From assembly GCA_943736015.1 (NCBI GenBank), contig OX031059.1, forward strand, positions 57,051,159 through 57,115,158: DNA of 64,000 bases, given 5' to 3'. This DNA comes from Tridacna crocea (Eukaryota; Mollusca; Bivalvia; Cardiida; Cardiidae). Shown piece by piece: positions 40,309-49,469 of the stretch. Numbering within the stretch: position 1 is the stretch's first letter; each line of letters begins with the position of its first letter. Under the pieces are notes generated by a model that worked only from the letters and a program-made list of their open reading frames with translations, was not told the origin of the DNA and did not search any database. Position numbers and translations under genes: made by a program.

Positions 40309-41734
40309 AGCTCCACTGGCCCAGTGAAGGCCAGCAGGCTTATGTCATGGCCCGTTGTCCGTCGTGCGTCCGTCCGTTAACTTTTTCTTTAAACATCTTC
40401 TCTGAAACTACCCATCCAATTTTGATGAAACTTCACAAAGATAATCCTGCCATGGTCCTCTTCAGAATTTCTTGAAAGAATTTAATTTCTTCAAAAACTG
40501 AAAAATTTTGAAAATCTTTGAAAATCTTCTTGTCTGAAACCGTAAGGCCTTAGGGCTACCAAATTTGGCATGTAGCTTTATCTAGTAGATCTCTACCAAG
40601 TTTCTTCAAATTATAGCCCTGGGGGTCAAAATTGGCCCCACCCTCAGGGGTCACAAGTTTTACATGGGCTTATATAGGGAGAACTTTAAAATTCCTCTTC
40701 TACCTAGGCATAGGGCCTAGGGCTACCAAATTTGGCATGTTGTTTTATCTAGTGGACCTCTACCAAGAGTGTTTAAATTATAGCCCTGGGGTCAAAATTG
40801 GCCCCGGGGGGGGGGGGGGGGGGGTAACAAATTTAACATGGGCTTATATAGGGAGAACTTTCAAATCTTCTTGTACCTAGCTATAGGGGCTATGGCTATC
40901 AAATTTTGCATATATCTTTATCTAGGGGGTCTCTACCAAGGGTGCCCAAATTATAGCCCTGGGGTCAAATTTAGCCCCGTCACAGGGGGTCACAAGTTTT
41001 ACATGGGCTTATATAGGGAAACTTTAATAATCTACTTGTACATAGCCATAAGGCCTAGGGCTACCAAATTTTGCATGTAGCTTTATCTAATAGGCCTCTA
41101 CCAAGAGGGCCCAAATTTTAACTTTGGGGTCACGGGTTTTACATTGGCTTTATAAACCTGTCTCATGGGTCACATATTTTACAGGGCCTTTTTTTGAGCA
41201 AACTTGTGTTACAGGGCTTTTTATTGGGCAAGATTAAAAAATCTTCGTGTTTATAACCACACATTCTAGTTTCATATTGTAGGTTTCGGGTCAAAATTGG
41301 CTCCATCCAGGGATCACAAGTTTAACATGGGCTTCAAAATATAGTCACTTCAACTTAAACATTAATCAAGGGAAATAACTCTTTTTATGAAATATAAAGT
41401 TTGGTACTATTTACCTCCCTTGATTATCAAACTGAATTGATACATGATGGTAGACATTAAGTTTTTTGATAGAAAATATTCTGTTTTCAAGTGTGATTCA
41501 TTTTGATGCTAATAGTTACGCTCACATGAGGTGAATAAAGAGTAAGGTTTCTATCATTCAGCTTATTTTTCCAAGGATTTTACCTTTCATGCTAATGAAT
41601 TAACCTGCTTGTATTGCCTGACAGTGTTCATTGTTTTTGTAGGCCCTCTTTTTCATGGTCATGAACACTTCAATTTGTGTGGTAAAGAATTAAAAAGCCA
41701 GTGGAGTGATACAGGGCCATTATGGCCCTCTTGT
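40309..41734 (+). mobile_element. HINE-like element (AGCTCCACTGG variant)
   Basis: Head AGCTCCACTGGCCCAGTG, then GTCCGTCGTGCGTCCGTCC. Four to five ~155-170-bp units are marked by GGGCTACCAAATTTGGCATG and TACATGGGCTTATATAGGG. Tail CCAGTGGAGTGATAC + AGGGCCATTATGGCCCT (41713-41729) + CTTGT. The subterminal pair CCACTGG/CCAGTGG replaces ACCTGAG/CTCAGGT of the other subfamily. A 19-nt G run lies at 40806-40824. Confidence 0.9.
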
Positions 41735-41739
41735 TTTTT

Positions 41740-41801
41740 CCTTTGCCAACGCTTTCAAATTGGAAAAAATCTGAAATACTGCTGTATGGTAGGGAGTTAA
41801 A
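41740..41801 (+). mobile_element. hp-A right-end fragment
   Basis: CCAACGCTTTCAAATTGG..GCTGTATGGTAGGGAGTTAA is an hp-A right terminus starting at the HINE 3' border. No left half is visible at the HINE 5' border. Confidence 0.7.
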
Positions 41802-41879
41802 TTATTTCACTCTGTATTGGATTGGAATTTTTATGAAATGATATCTTAACCTTTGTAGTTCTAAATCCAGATTTCATTG

Positions 41880-41950
41880 CTGATGTGGACAGGGGAGATG
41901 AAGATCAAACTGCACAGAACATGCAGTCTGGTCTTAATCCACAGTGGTAG
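41880..41950. repeat. K-type palindrome (diverged)
   Basis: GAAGATCAAACTGCACAGAA and ATGCAGTCTGGTCTTAATCC form imperfect arms of the family best preserved at 60255-60335. Confidence 0.6.
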
Positions 41951-41994
41951 CTTCTTTGCCAGAGCTTCTGTAAGAAAAAGCATTCGGTAGGGCA

Positions 41995-42223
41995 TTAACT
42001 CTTTACCGAACCACAAAAATTTAGACATGTCCAAATCGAAAGCACTTGCAGACGACAATTTCAGTGTGGCTCAGAACTTGAAGTTTGTTTTGGGAAGGGT
42101 AGAAAACATTGTGGGAAGAGGAGAAAATGCTTTTTGCCAGCATTTTCTCCTTTTCCTACAATGTTTTCAAAAGGCGTCTTTTTCAGGGTCGTTAAAAGTC
42201 GGGATTGTGTGGTAAAGAGTTAA
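41995..42223 (-). mobile_element. hp-A MITE, intact
   Basis: TTAA 41995-41998 and 42220-42223. Hairpin intact except for its tip (GCTTTTTGCCAGC). End GTGTGGTAAAGAG. Confidence 0.93.
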
Positions 42224-42270
42224 AAGCATAGACTAAAGATTTCCATTTCATTTCTTTCACACTACAAGAG

Positions 42271-42498
42271 TTAACCCTGTACCACACTATTCCAAGTTTT
42301 AATGGCCTTAAAAAAATAATACTGCTTTCTTTAAACATTCTTGGAAAAGGAGAAAAAGCAGGTAACCACAATCCTTTTCCCATATTGCTGTTTACCTTTT
42401 TCCAAGGAGTTACATCATTTTAGGCTTACCTGATTTGTTGTTCATAAACACTTTAAATTTTTCCCAAGTAAAAAATGTTCTTGTCTGGTAACCAGTTT
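42271..42498 (+). mobile_element. hp-A MITE, diverged
   Basis: TTAA 42271-42274, CCCTGTACCACACTATTCC. Hairpin eroded (GGAGAAAAAGCAGGTAACC). Right end GTCTGGTAACCAGTTTA. Confidence 0.8.
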
Positions 42499-42680
42499 AC
42501 TCATTACCACACAATCCCAACATTTAACGACACTGAGAAAGAAGCCTTTTGAAAACATTGTGGGGAAAAGAGAAAATGCTGGTAACCAGCATTTTCTCCT
42601 TTTCCAAAAATGTTTTCTGCCATACCTAAACAAAATTTTAATTTTTTTGTCACATTTATTTTGTTGTCTTGTAACAAGTT
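42495..42680 (+). mobile_element. hp-A MITE, 3'-truncated
   Basis: CTCATTACCACACAATCCC start; hairpin tip intact (AATGCTGGTAACCAGCATT). Breaks off in the right arm (TTTATTTTGTTGTCTTG) where the next copy begins. Confidence 0.82.
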
Positions 42681-42898
42681 AACAAAATTTTAGACTGATC
42701 CAAATTGAAAACACTTGCAGACTGTAATAAACTAAAAGTAAATCAAAAATTGAATTTCTTTTCCAGCAGGATAGAAAAAATGGCGGGAAAAGGAGAAAAT
42801 GCTGTTTATCAGCATATTTCTCCTTTTCCCACATTGTTTTTTTTTTTCAAAAGGCTTCTCTCTCAGTCATAAAAACCAAAGATTTTTGGGATAAAGAT
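42676..42898 (-). mobile_element. hp-A MITE, 5' end truncated
   Basis: Begins in the arm (AACAAAATTTTAGACTGATCC). Hairpin with CTGTTTATCAGC centre, then a T11 run. Right end decayed (TTTTTGGGATAAAG). Confidence 0.78.
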
Positions 42899-43000
42899 AA
42901 TAATGAAAATATTGAAGCCATAGGAAATAGGAAATATTTTGCAGGGTCTTCTCTCTAGGTATTTATTTTACAGCTACTTTTCATTAACTCATTTTCCTCT

Positions 43001-43228
43001 GTACTCTTTCCCAAACAAACCCTGGTTTTTACGTGTCTGCAGTACAAGTCTTTAGAAAACACTGTCGGAAAAGGAGAAATTGCTCATAACGAGCAATTTC
43101 TCCTTTTCCCACAGTGTTTTCTAGCCTATCTGAAAACTTTCTGCCATTCTCATCAAATTCAAACATTGTCATCTGCAAACACTTTGACTTTGGGACAGTC
43201 TAAAATTTGTCATTAGGGAAAGGGTTAA
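43001..43228 (+). mobile_element. hp-C MITE
   Basis: CTCTTTCCCAAACAAACCC start with the TTAA flank lost (GTAC); right TTAA 43225-43228. Hairpin GGAGAAATTGCTCATAACGAG paired. Right arm CATCTGCAAACACTTTGAC. Confidence 0.92.
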
Positions 43229-43450
43229 CCCTTTGCCAAAAGACAAATTTTAGACACTACGGAATTGAATGAGTTTGCAGACGACATGTTATTTGATAAA
43301 ACTGGCAGAAAGTTGATCACTCGGGTAGAAACGATTGTAGGAAAAGGAGAAATTGCTGATTACAACCAATTTCTCCTTTTCCCACAGTGTTTTCAAAAGA
43401 CATGTACTGCAGACACATAAAACCACAGGTTTGTTTGGGTGAGGGTTTAC
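43225..43450 (-). mobile_element. hp-C MITE, abutting previous copy
   Basis: Shares TTAA 43225-43228. Hairpin tip changed (AAATTGCTGATTACAACCAATTT). Right end GTTTGTTTGGGTGAGGG without TTAA. The two hp-C copies lie head to head. Confidence 0.88.
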
Positions 43451-43660
43451 GGTTTACATAAAAAAGTTTTAGACTTTTCCAAATTAAAAACTTTAGCAGA
43501 TGACAACTGACTATGACTTAAATGATATGTGACTTGTTTTTGAATAGGACAAAAATTATTGTGGGAAAAGGAGAAATTGTACTGGTTTCTAGCATTTTCT
43601 CGTTTTCCAATAATGTTTTCAAAAGGCTGTAAAATTCTGGATTTTTACTCTTAAAGTGCC
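43450..43660 (-). mobile_element. hp-A MITE, diverged
   Basis: AAGTTTTAGACTTTTCCAAAT arm; hairpin with inserted TGT (GAGAAATTGTACTGGTTTC). Right end lost. Confidence 0.7.
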
Positions 43661-43671
43661 TTTCACACTCG

Positions 43672-43745
43672 TGGTTGCCTTTGGAGCCAGGGCAGATCAA
43701 GATTAGACTGCACAAAATATTCAATCTGATCTCTCTGATTTGAAG
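43672..43745. repeat. K-type palindrome (diverged)
   Basis: CAGATCAAGATTAGACTGCAC / TTCAATCTGATCTCTCTG arms, preceded by CCTTTGGAGCCAGGG. Confidence 0.55.
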
Positions 43746-43841
43746 AGACATTTTGGATAAGAATAACCTTAAAATTACAATCACTCAAGCCTTACTTCTA
43801 CAACTGTGTAAAATGTTGTTTGGCTTATTTGGCGCTCTAAA

Positions 43842-44083
43842 GGATTGAACTTTTACCTTATAACAAAATTTCAGACTTTTTTTAAATTGAAAGCTTTTGC
43901 AGAATGACAAATGTGACTCTTGTGACTTTTGAAGAGTAAAACGTTACTCATAAATTGAAACTTGACTTTTGAGGAGTACAAAACTGTGTAGAAAAAGGAG
44001 AAAATGCTGGTTACCAGTATTTTCTCCTTCTCCCACAATGTTTTCAGAAGGCATTTTCCTTATGGTCATTAAAACCAGGGTTA
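43842..44083 (-). mobile_element. hp-A MITE with arm insertion
   Basis: Arm CAAAATTTCAGACTTTTTTT. TGACTTTTGA.GAGTA occurs twice (about 43926 and 43967), a partial arm duplication. Hairpin tip intact (AATGCTGGTTACCAG). The right end is replaced by a SINE. Confidence 0.82.
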
Positions 44084-44085
44084 GC

Positions 44086-44285
44086 CCACCCTGGGGTGGC
44101 TCAGTGGTGAGTGAGTCAGACTCATGACCTGATGGTTATGAGTTTGATACCCGGTTGAGGTGAACTTCCTCTCCACCGTATTTTCGCCTCTCACCTCTGC
44201 TGAAGCATGTGAGAAAAGTAGTCGGTGGCTTTGGGAAGAAAAGTTGTGTTAGTGCTGGTGTGAGAAAGCCAAGAAACACAAGAAT
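44086..44285 (+). mobile_element. tRNA-derived SINE, 3'-truncated
   Basis: GGGTGGCTCAGTGGTGAGTG (A-box) and GTTATGAGTTTGATACCCGG (B-box). The body (TTCGCCTCTCACCTCTGC; GTGTGAGAAAGCCAAGAAAC) matches 47269-47528 but stops before its GATATGACC tail. Confidence 0.85.
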
Positions 44286-44394
44286 TAATAGAAATTGCTA
44301 AAACAACATATTTTCAGTTTAAGGGATATTGTCAAGACTATTTTGTCCCTAGTATAAATTATTCCTGTCACTATCCAGAAATTGATAGCATAAA

Positions 44395-44619
44395 TATTTG
44401 ATGAAAATGCCATTTGCCAGATATGGCATTTTACCCCTGCAGACAATAGTTAAAAAAGAGGAAAAAGGAGCAGTTGCTTGTTTTAAGCAATTGCCTTTTT
44501 TTTTGCCATCGTGTTTCGAGATCTCTAAAACACCAGATTTTGTCCCCTTCTTTAAATTAATGTTTCTGTATTGCGCTATTTCTTTCATGTTATGTTACCA
44601 AAAAAAGTAATGGGTTAAC
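44395..44619. mobile_element. hairpin element, hp-B/C-like, decayed
   Basis: GGAAAAAGGAGCAGTTGCTTG pairs with AAGCAATTGCCTTTTTTTTTGCC. Ends GTAATGGG + TTAA 44616-44619. The arms do not clearly match a listed family. Confidence 0.55.
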
Positions 44620-44642
44620 CTATTAGTGAACAGTCATGTGTT

Positions 44643-44745
44643 TTAACCCTTTACCCCATGAGGCTTTTCTATGGTATCAAAAGGTGTCATATACACATAA
44701 GAAACTGCTTCATCCTTGCTGTTATTAGGGTCAATTAGAGATAAT
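44643..44745. mobile_element. hp-B derivative with inverted joint
   Basis: Starts like a '-' hp-B (TTAA, CCCTTTACCCCATGAGGC, TCTATGGTATC) but continues after 36 bp in '+' order (AAAAGGTGTCATATACACATAA .. GGGTCAATTAGAGATA) and stops before the terminus. Hairpin and other arm absent. Confidence 0.75.
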
Positions 44746-44792
44746 TGATGACAAAGTTGCTGCAGCTCAAATTTTGTTTAAAGTTGAAAATC

Positions 44793-45014
44793 TTAACCCT
44801 TTACTCAATAAGGCATTTCTATGGTATCTCTAATTGACCCTAATAACAGCAAGGATGAAGCAGTTTCTTATGTGTATATGACACCTTTTGATAGCACAGA
44901 TAACATTGTGACAAAAGGTGAAATTGCTCGTGACGAGCAATTTCACCTTTTGCCACAATGTTTTCCAAAGGCTCCTACAAGCAAGAAATGAGTATCAATT
45001 CAGTAAAGGGTTAA
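44793..45014 (-). mobile_element. hp-B MITE, intact
   Basis: TTAA 44793-44796 and 45011-45014. Hairpin AGGTGAAATTGCTCGTGACG perfect. Ends CCCTTTACTCAATAAGG and TTCAGTAAAGGG. Confidence 0.93.
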
Positions 45015-45180
45015 TGAACCTCAGGATGAAGGCTTTTGAAAGCAATGTGGGAAAAGAAGATACAGGCAACATTTTTATTACATATCATAGAAAGTTGTTT
45101 CTTTCATATGAAGCAAATATCCATTGTTTCATTTGTCCCTACAATTGCTTGGATTTTCCTAAAACAAGTTAGTGTGATCT

Positions 45181-45399
45181 TTAACTCTACGGCACAAGAA
45201 AAATTTACACCTGTCTAAATGGATGACAAAATAAATGTTACTGAAAAATTTAATTTTCCCTTTGGAAGGGTAGAAAACATTGTGGGAAAAGGAGAAAATG
45301 AAATGCTGGTTACCAGCATTTTCTCCTTTTTATACAATGTTGTCAAAAGGCTTTTTCCTAGGGATGTCAAAACTTGGGAATGTGTGGCAAAAGGGTTAA
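45181..45399 (-). mobile_element. hp-A MITE
   Basis: TTAA 45181-45184 and 45396-45399. Five bases (GAAAT) are duplicated in the first hairpin half (GAAAATGAAATGCTGG). End GTGTGGCAAAAGGG. Confidence 0.92.
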
Positions 45400-45626
45400 T
45401 CCTTTACCACACAATGACAAATTTTAACAACCCTTGGGAGGTGGCCTTTTGAAAACTTTCTGGGAAAAGGATAAAATGCAGGTAACCAGCGTTTTCTCCT
45501 TTTCCCACAAAGTTTTCTTCTGTATCAAAGAAAAACTGATTATCATTTGAGCTACTATGAAATTATAATCTGCAAATATGTTCGATTAAGATAGGTCTAT
45601 AATTCTGCTGTGTGGTAAAGGGTTAA
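45396..45626 (+). mobile_element. hp-A MITE, abutting previous copy
   Basis: Shares TTAA 45396-45399; right TTAA 45623-45626. Hairpin lightly mutated (GGATAAAATGCAGG / CCAGCGTTTTCTCC). Confidence 0.92.
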
Positions 45627-45774
45627 ATCAGCTGTAAGCTGTGAATATAGGTTGTGAAGAGTCACTATACAGGATAAATTGATCTTTTGTGGCCCAAAAT
45701 AGTTGGAGACTTTTCATCATTTAAGGCATCTCACAGAGCCTCTCAAATTTTATAACAGTTTAATCTTTTATCTT

Positions 45775-45881
45775 TAAACCTTTACCATGAAATCTGAAGT
45801 GTTAATTACCCAGAACTGAGGATGCTTTTAAACACATTGTTGGGAATGAAGAAAATGCTAATAACCATTTTATTCTCTTTT
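45775..45881 (+). mobile_element. hp-A relic cut by HINE
   Basis: AACCTTTACCATGAAATCTG start, hairpin start GAAGAAAATGCTAATAACC. It ends TTCTCTTTT, where a HINE-like element begins. No right half after the HINE. Confidence 0.65.
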
Positions 45882-46168
45882 TATACCCCTGCAAAACAAA
45901 TGTTTTTGGGGCTATACTGGAATCAGCCTGTCCGTCTTTGAACAAATTACACAATACTAGTAATTTTGTGTCGCAAACTCCTCCTACAGTTTTCCTTCAA
46001 TTGTATTGAAACATTGCGTATATACTGATCATATATTGAAGATTTGCAAGGCTTTATTTTCAAGTGTCAACTCTCTCTGGTTGAGGAATTATCTCCCCTT
46101 GAATTTGACACTTTTTTTCTGTCAAAGGCTGGTGGGGGTATCAAGTCACATTCAGTGATGTCTCTAGT
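45882..46168 (+). mobile_element. HINE-like element (ATACCCC..CTAG), uninterrupted
   Basis: Head TATACCCCTGCAAAACAAAT / GTTTTTGGGGCTATA. Tail GGTGGGGGTATCAAGTCACATT..CAGTGATGTCTCTAGT. At GACACTTTTTTTCTGTCAAAG it shows the empty version of the site occupied in 30802-31668. Confidence 0.9.
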
Positions 46169-46270
46169 TTGACGTCCCATAATTTCATGTAGATATTGTT
46201 TTTATTTATGCAAGACCTTAGTGCTTTCAAATGAAATCATTGTTGTCAAATGCAGGATTAAGCCATGATT

Positions 46271-46732
46271 CATTTTACCTCACAATTCCAAGTTTTAACC
46301 CACCACCACACAATCCCTACTTTTAACACCCCTGAGAAAGAAGCCTTTAGAAAACATTGTGGGAAAAGGAGAAAATGCTGGTAACCAGCATTTTCTCTTT
46401 TTTCCCACAATGTTTTCTACCCTTCACAAAACAAATTTCAAATTTTCAGTCACTTTTATTTTGTTGTCTGCAAATGCTTTCGATTTGGACAAGCCTAAAA
46501 TTTCATCGTTTTGTAATGAGTCAATAATCCACAAGAAGAATGCTTTTTGAAAAGAATATGTGGGAAAAGAAGAAAATGCTGGTCACCAGCATTTTCTCCC
46601 TTTTCCACAATGTTATCTACCCCATCTACCTTATTGAATATGAATTCCATTATCTTAATCACATTGAGTTGTTGTCTGCAAACGCTTTCGATTTGTATAA
46701 ATTGACATTATTGTTTTGTGGGAAAGAGTTAA
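46271..46732 (+). mobile_element. hp-A MITE, outer member of a nested pair
   Basis: The left end CATTTTACCTCACAATTCCAAG stops at TTAA 46295-46298 and resumes at 46525 (TAATCCACAAGAAGAATGC), running through a hairpin with GCTGGTCACCAGC to TTAA 46729-46732. Confidence 0.88.
46295..46524 (+). mobile_element. hp-A MITE inserted in hp-A arm
   Basis: TTAA 46295-46298 and TCAA 46521-46524. Hairpin near perfect (one T added, CTCTTTTTTCCC). The target TTAA belongs to the GTTTTAACGACC-type arm of the outer element. Confidence 0.93.
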
Positions 46733-46742
46733 CAACACACTG

Positions 46743-46971
46743 TTAACCCATTAACACACAATCCCTACTTTTGAAGACCCTGAGAAAGAAGCCTTTTGAA
46801 AACATTGTGGGAAAAGGAGAAAATGCCGGTAACCAGCATTTTCTCCTTTTCCCACAATGATTTCTACCCTTCGCAAAACAAATTTCAAATTTTCAGTCAC
46901 TTTTATTTTGTCATCTGCAAATGCCTTCGATTTGGACAAACGTAAACTTTTGTTGATTGGCAATGAGTTAA
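46743..46971 (+). mobile_element. hp-A MITE, intact
   Basis: TTAA 46743-46746 and 46968-46971. Hairpin with one change (ATGCCGGTAACCAGCAT). Starts only ten bases after the previous copy ends. Confidence 0.93.
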
Positions 46972-47268
46972 GTCAATGGAATGGACCATGTTACTTCTTT
47001 CAATTACTTAATTTTTCAGTTGCCTCCGTGCTGTAAGTTGCCTCCATGCTGTGAGAGACTAACTCCCAAATTATAGTGATTATTGTATTTTTTGTAAGTC
47101 CAAGATCTGTAGTAATGCTTTCTTTTTGTCCTTGTTGGGAAATTCTAGACTTCTCTTTCAAGAAACTAAACCCATTCAAGAAGACATTACAAATTCATTC
47201 AAAAAAAGATGTTTGAAAACCATTTCTCTTTACCAGAAATAACATGTAAGACTTGTACATAATCTTTA

Positions 47269-47528
47269 GGCCCGCAAGGGTGGCTCAGTGGTGAGCATGT
47301 CAGACGCAGAACCTGGTGGTTGTGAGTTAGATACCCGGTTGAGGCAAACTTTCTTTCTGGAGTATTTTCGCCTCTCACCTCTGCTAAAGCATGTGAGAAA
47401 AGTTGAAAGAAAGTTGTATTAGTACCAGTGTGAGAAAGCCAGGAAACACATGTGCGTCACTGACCACCATGATATGACCTTAGCTGTTAAAGTGGAGTTA
47501 AACCGGGGCCAAAACAACCAACCAACCA
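47269..47528 (+). mobile_element. tRNA-derived SINE, full length with 12-bp TSD
   Basis: Exact direct repeats ACATAATCTTTA at 47257-47268 and 47529-47540. A-box GGGTGGCTCAGTGGTGAGC, B-box GGTTGTGAGTTAGATACCC. Body TTTTCGCCTCTCACCTCTGC, then GATATGACC..GTTAAAGTGGAGTTAAACC, tail (CCAA)n. It inserted at the very start of an hp-A copy, so it is younger than that copy. Confidence 0.93.
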
Positions 47529-47532
47529 ACAT

Positions 47533-47731
47533 AATCTTTATGGCACAACAAAAATGTACACTTGCCTGAATTGAAAGGACTTGCAGACAACAATTTACAC
47601 TTGGCTAAGATAATAGAGAATACTTTGGGAAAAAGAGAAAATGTAGGTTACCAACATCATCTCCTTTTCCCACAATGTTTTCAAATCACTCTGGGTTGAA
47701 AAAAGTAAAGGGTTATGTGGTACAGGGTTAA
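47533..47731 (-). mobile_element. hp-A MITE, diverged
   Basis: ATCTTTATGGCACAACAAAA start (partly inside the SINE target duplication). Hairpin eroded (AAAATGTAGGTTACCAACAT). Ends TACAGGG + TTAA 47728-47731. Confidence 0.8.
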
Positions 47732-47732
47732 T

Positions 47733-47885
47733 GCATTTCCAGACAGCACATTAATGAAAAATATTCCAAATAATGAAAATTGTCTTTGAAAGGGTGGAAA
47801 ATAATGTGCGAAATAAACAAAAAATACGATTTTTACCAGCATTTCCTTCTTTTCACACAGTATATTGAAATACCATAACATCTTG
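47733..47885 (-). mobile_element. hp-A relic
   Basis: GAAAATTGTCTTTGAAAGGGTGG, eroded hairpin (ACGATTTTTACCAGCATTTCC), no termini. Confidence 0.55.
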
Positions 47886-47934
47886 AAAACACAAAATCTT
47901 CAGGTCCAAGGCCTACCATATTCCAAATAACTCT

Positions 47935-48006
47935 GTCTTCAGTAACCTACAGAAAAAGCTTTTAAAAGGTGTCTTCAGTAACCTACAGAAAAAGCTTTTA
48001 AAAGGT
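47935..48006. repeat. perfect 36-bp tandem duplication
   Basis: GTCTTCAGTAACCTACAGAA..CTTTTAAAAGGT occurs twice head to tail (47935-47970 and 47971-48006) without a mismatch, so it is recent or under copy correction. Confidence 0.95.
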
Positions 48007-48124
48007 ATGGTGAGTGACGGATAAAATGTTGACAAGTAGCACTTTCACACTGTTTTGTATCCTTTCAAAGTTGGGTTACATTGTATCCTTACAAGAACAG
48101 ATTATGTAAGCCACACTGGATTTG

Positions 48125-48215
48125 TCATCTTTTGTTGGAAAAGTAGAAAATGCTGGTTACCAGCATTTTCTCCTTATCCCATAATGTTTTCATCTTTCTC
48201 ACAGACAAAGTAAAT
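48125..48215. mobile_element. hp-A hairpin fragment
   Basis: GTTGGAAAAGTAGAAAATGC / GCATTTTCTCCTTATCCC remain well paired around GGTTACC. Arms not recognised. Confidence 0.7.
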
Positions 48216-48604
48216 CTCTTGAATCACTTGATCTGATATTTCTTTCAGCTTTCTTGGCCTAAAATGGATGTAGTTTGGTTTAAAAGTTTCCAGAGCATAC
48301 TCAAGAGACTTAAATCTGACTGCTATAGATACGAAATTTTTAGTAGAAGTTATCTCTCTTGGTACTGGCTCATAATGTATAAAGTCAATGCATTATCTGC
48401 CACAGCTGCTGTGTGGGGTATTTTACATGGTTCAGTTGTAAATAGGATTATGTCTATGTTAGTTCATGAAAAGGTCTCCATTTGCATATTGAACTTAATG
48501 CCTTACATTATGCTTATTTTCCTGCCTGTATGAGTCTTACAGTAGTGTCATGTGCCAAATTAACACAAACCAATTAACTCTTAACCCCTCTTCAAAAAAT
48601 TCTG
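48216..48604. other. no gene supported
   Basis: About 390 bp. An 89-codon plus frame (48264-48533) is rich in hydrophobic residues but carries no recognisable motif and is not called. Confidence 0.4.
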
Positions 48605-49076
48605 ATCAATAAACCTTTACCAGATGACAGCATTTTAGGCTATTCTAAATCAAAAGCCATTGAAGGTGACTGTGTTTTTGAAAGGAAAGAAAATATCGTG
48701 GGGGGGAAAGGAGAAATGCTTGTTGCTAGCATTTTCTCCAATTCTCACAATGTTTATTAAAAGGCTTATTTTCTCCCATTCTCACAATGTCTTTTAACTC
48801 TTTACCACACAGTCCCGACTTTTATCAACCCTGAGATAGAAGCCTTTTGAAAACATTGTTGGAAAAGGAGAAAATGCTGGTGACCAGCATTTTCTCCTTT
48901 TCCCGCAATGTTTTCTACCCTTCAAAAGGCATGTTAAAGCTGTTGATTCACGTTTATTTTGTTGTCTGCAAATGCTTTCAATTTGGACTAGACTAAAATG
49001 TTGTCGTGTGGTAAAGGGTTAAAAGGCTTATTTTCTCAAGGATAATGACAGCCAGGATTGTTTGATAAAGGGTTAA
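48605..49076 (-). mobile_element. hp-A MITE, outer member of a nested pair
   Basis: First part 48605-48793: AAACCTTTACCAGATGACAG, hairpin with a GGGGGGG run, AAAAGGCTTATTTTCTC. It resumes after the inner copy with AAAAGGCTTATTTTCTCAAGG and ends GTTTGATAAAGGG + TTAA 49073-49076. TCTCACAATGT is duplicated near the junction (about 48735 and 48781). Confidence 0.85.
48794..49022 (+). mobile_element. hp-A MITE inserted in an hp-A copy
   Basis: TTAA 48794-48797 and 49019-49022. Hairpin with GCTGGTGACCAGC centre and one other change (CCGCAATG). End TCGTGTGGTAAAGGG. Confidence 0.94.
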
Positions 49077-49251
49077 CCCTTTCCAAATAATCCTGTGTTT
49101 AAAAACTGATGACAAATAGTTTAGAAAATATTGTGAAAGAAAAGACAAAAATAGTAGTGACTAGCATTTTCTCCTGTTCCATCAATGTTGTCCTTTTCAA
49201 GACATAGTCGCAAAGTTGAGCCATATTTAATTTTTTGTCAACTTAGTTTAA
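49073..49251 (+). mobile_element. hp-D relic
   Basis: TTAA 49073-49076, CCCTTTCCAAATAATCC, hairpin eroded (GACTAGCATTTTCTCC). It ends without its own right terminus at TTAA 49248-49251, shared with the next element. Confidence 0.7.
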
Positions 49252-49442
49252 CTGTCTACCAAACGACAAAATTTTGGACTAGTCCAAATTGAGAACATTT
49301 GCAGGTGACAAAATAAATGTGAATCAAAACTTAAAATTTGAGTTGGAAAGGGTAGAAAACACTGGGGGAAAAGGAAGTTTGTTGCCTGCAAATGCTTTGA
49401 ATTTGGACAAGTCTAAAATTTTGTTGTGTGGCAAAGACTTAA
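49248..49442. mobile_element. hp-A derivative with two identical right ends
   Basis: The left arm is CGACAAAATTTTGGACTAGTCC..GCAGGTGACAAA and the right arm is TTTGTTGCCTGCAAATGC..GGACAAGTCTAAAATTTTG, each other's reverse complement for about 65 bp. TTAA flanks at 49248-49251 and 49439-49442. The left-type arm is missing and only half a hairpin (AAAACACTGGGGGAAAAGG) remains. Confidence 0.9.
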
Positions 49443-49469
49443 TTGTTTCTTACATTCTAAGGAAGGATG

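Noticed and set aside
48264-48533. 89-codon frame rich in hydrophobic residues, possible membrane protein
   Set aside because: No clear signal peptide pattern, domain or conserved partner. AT-rich DNA readily yields such frames.
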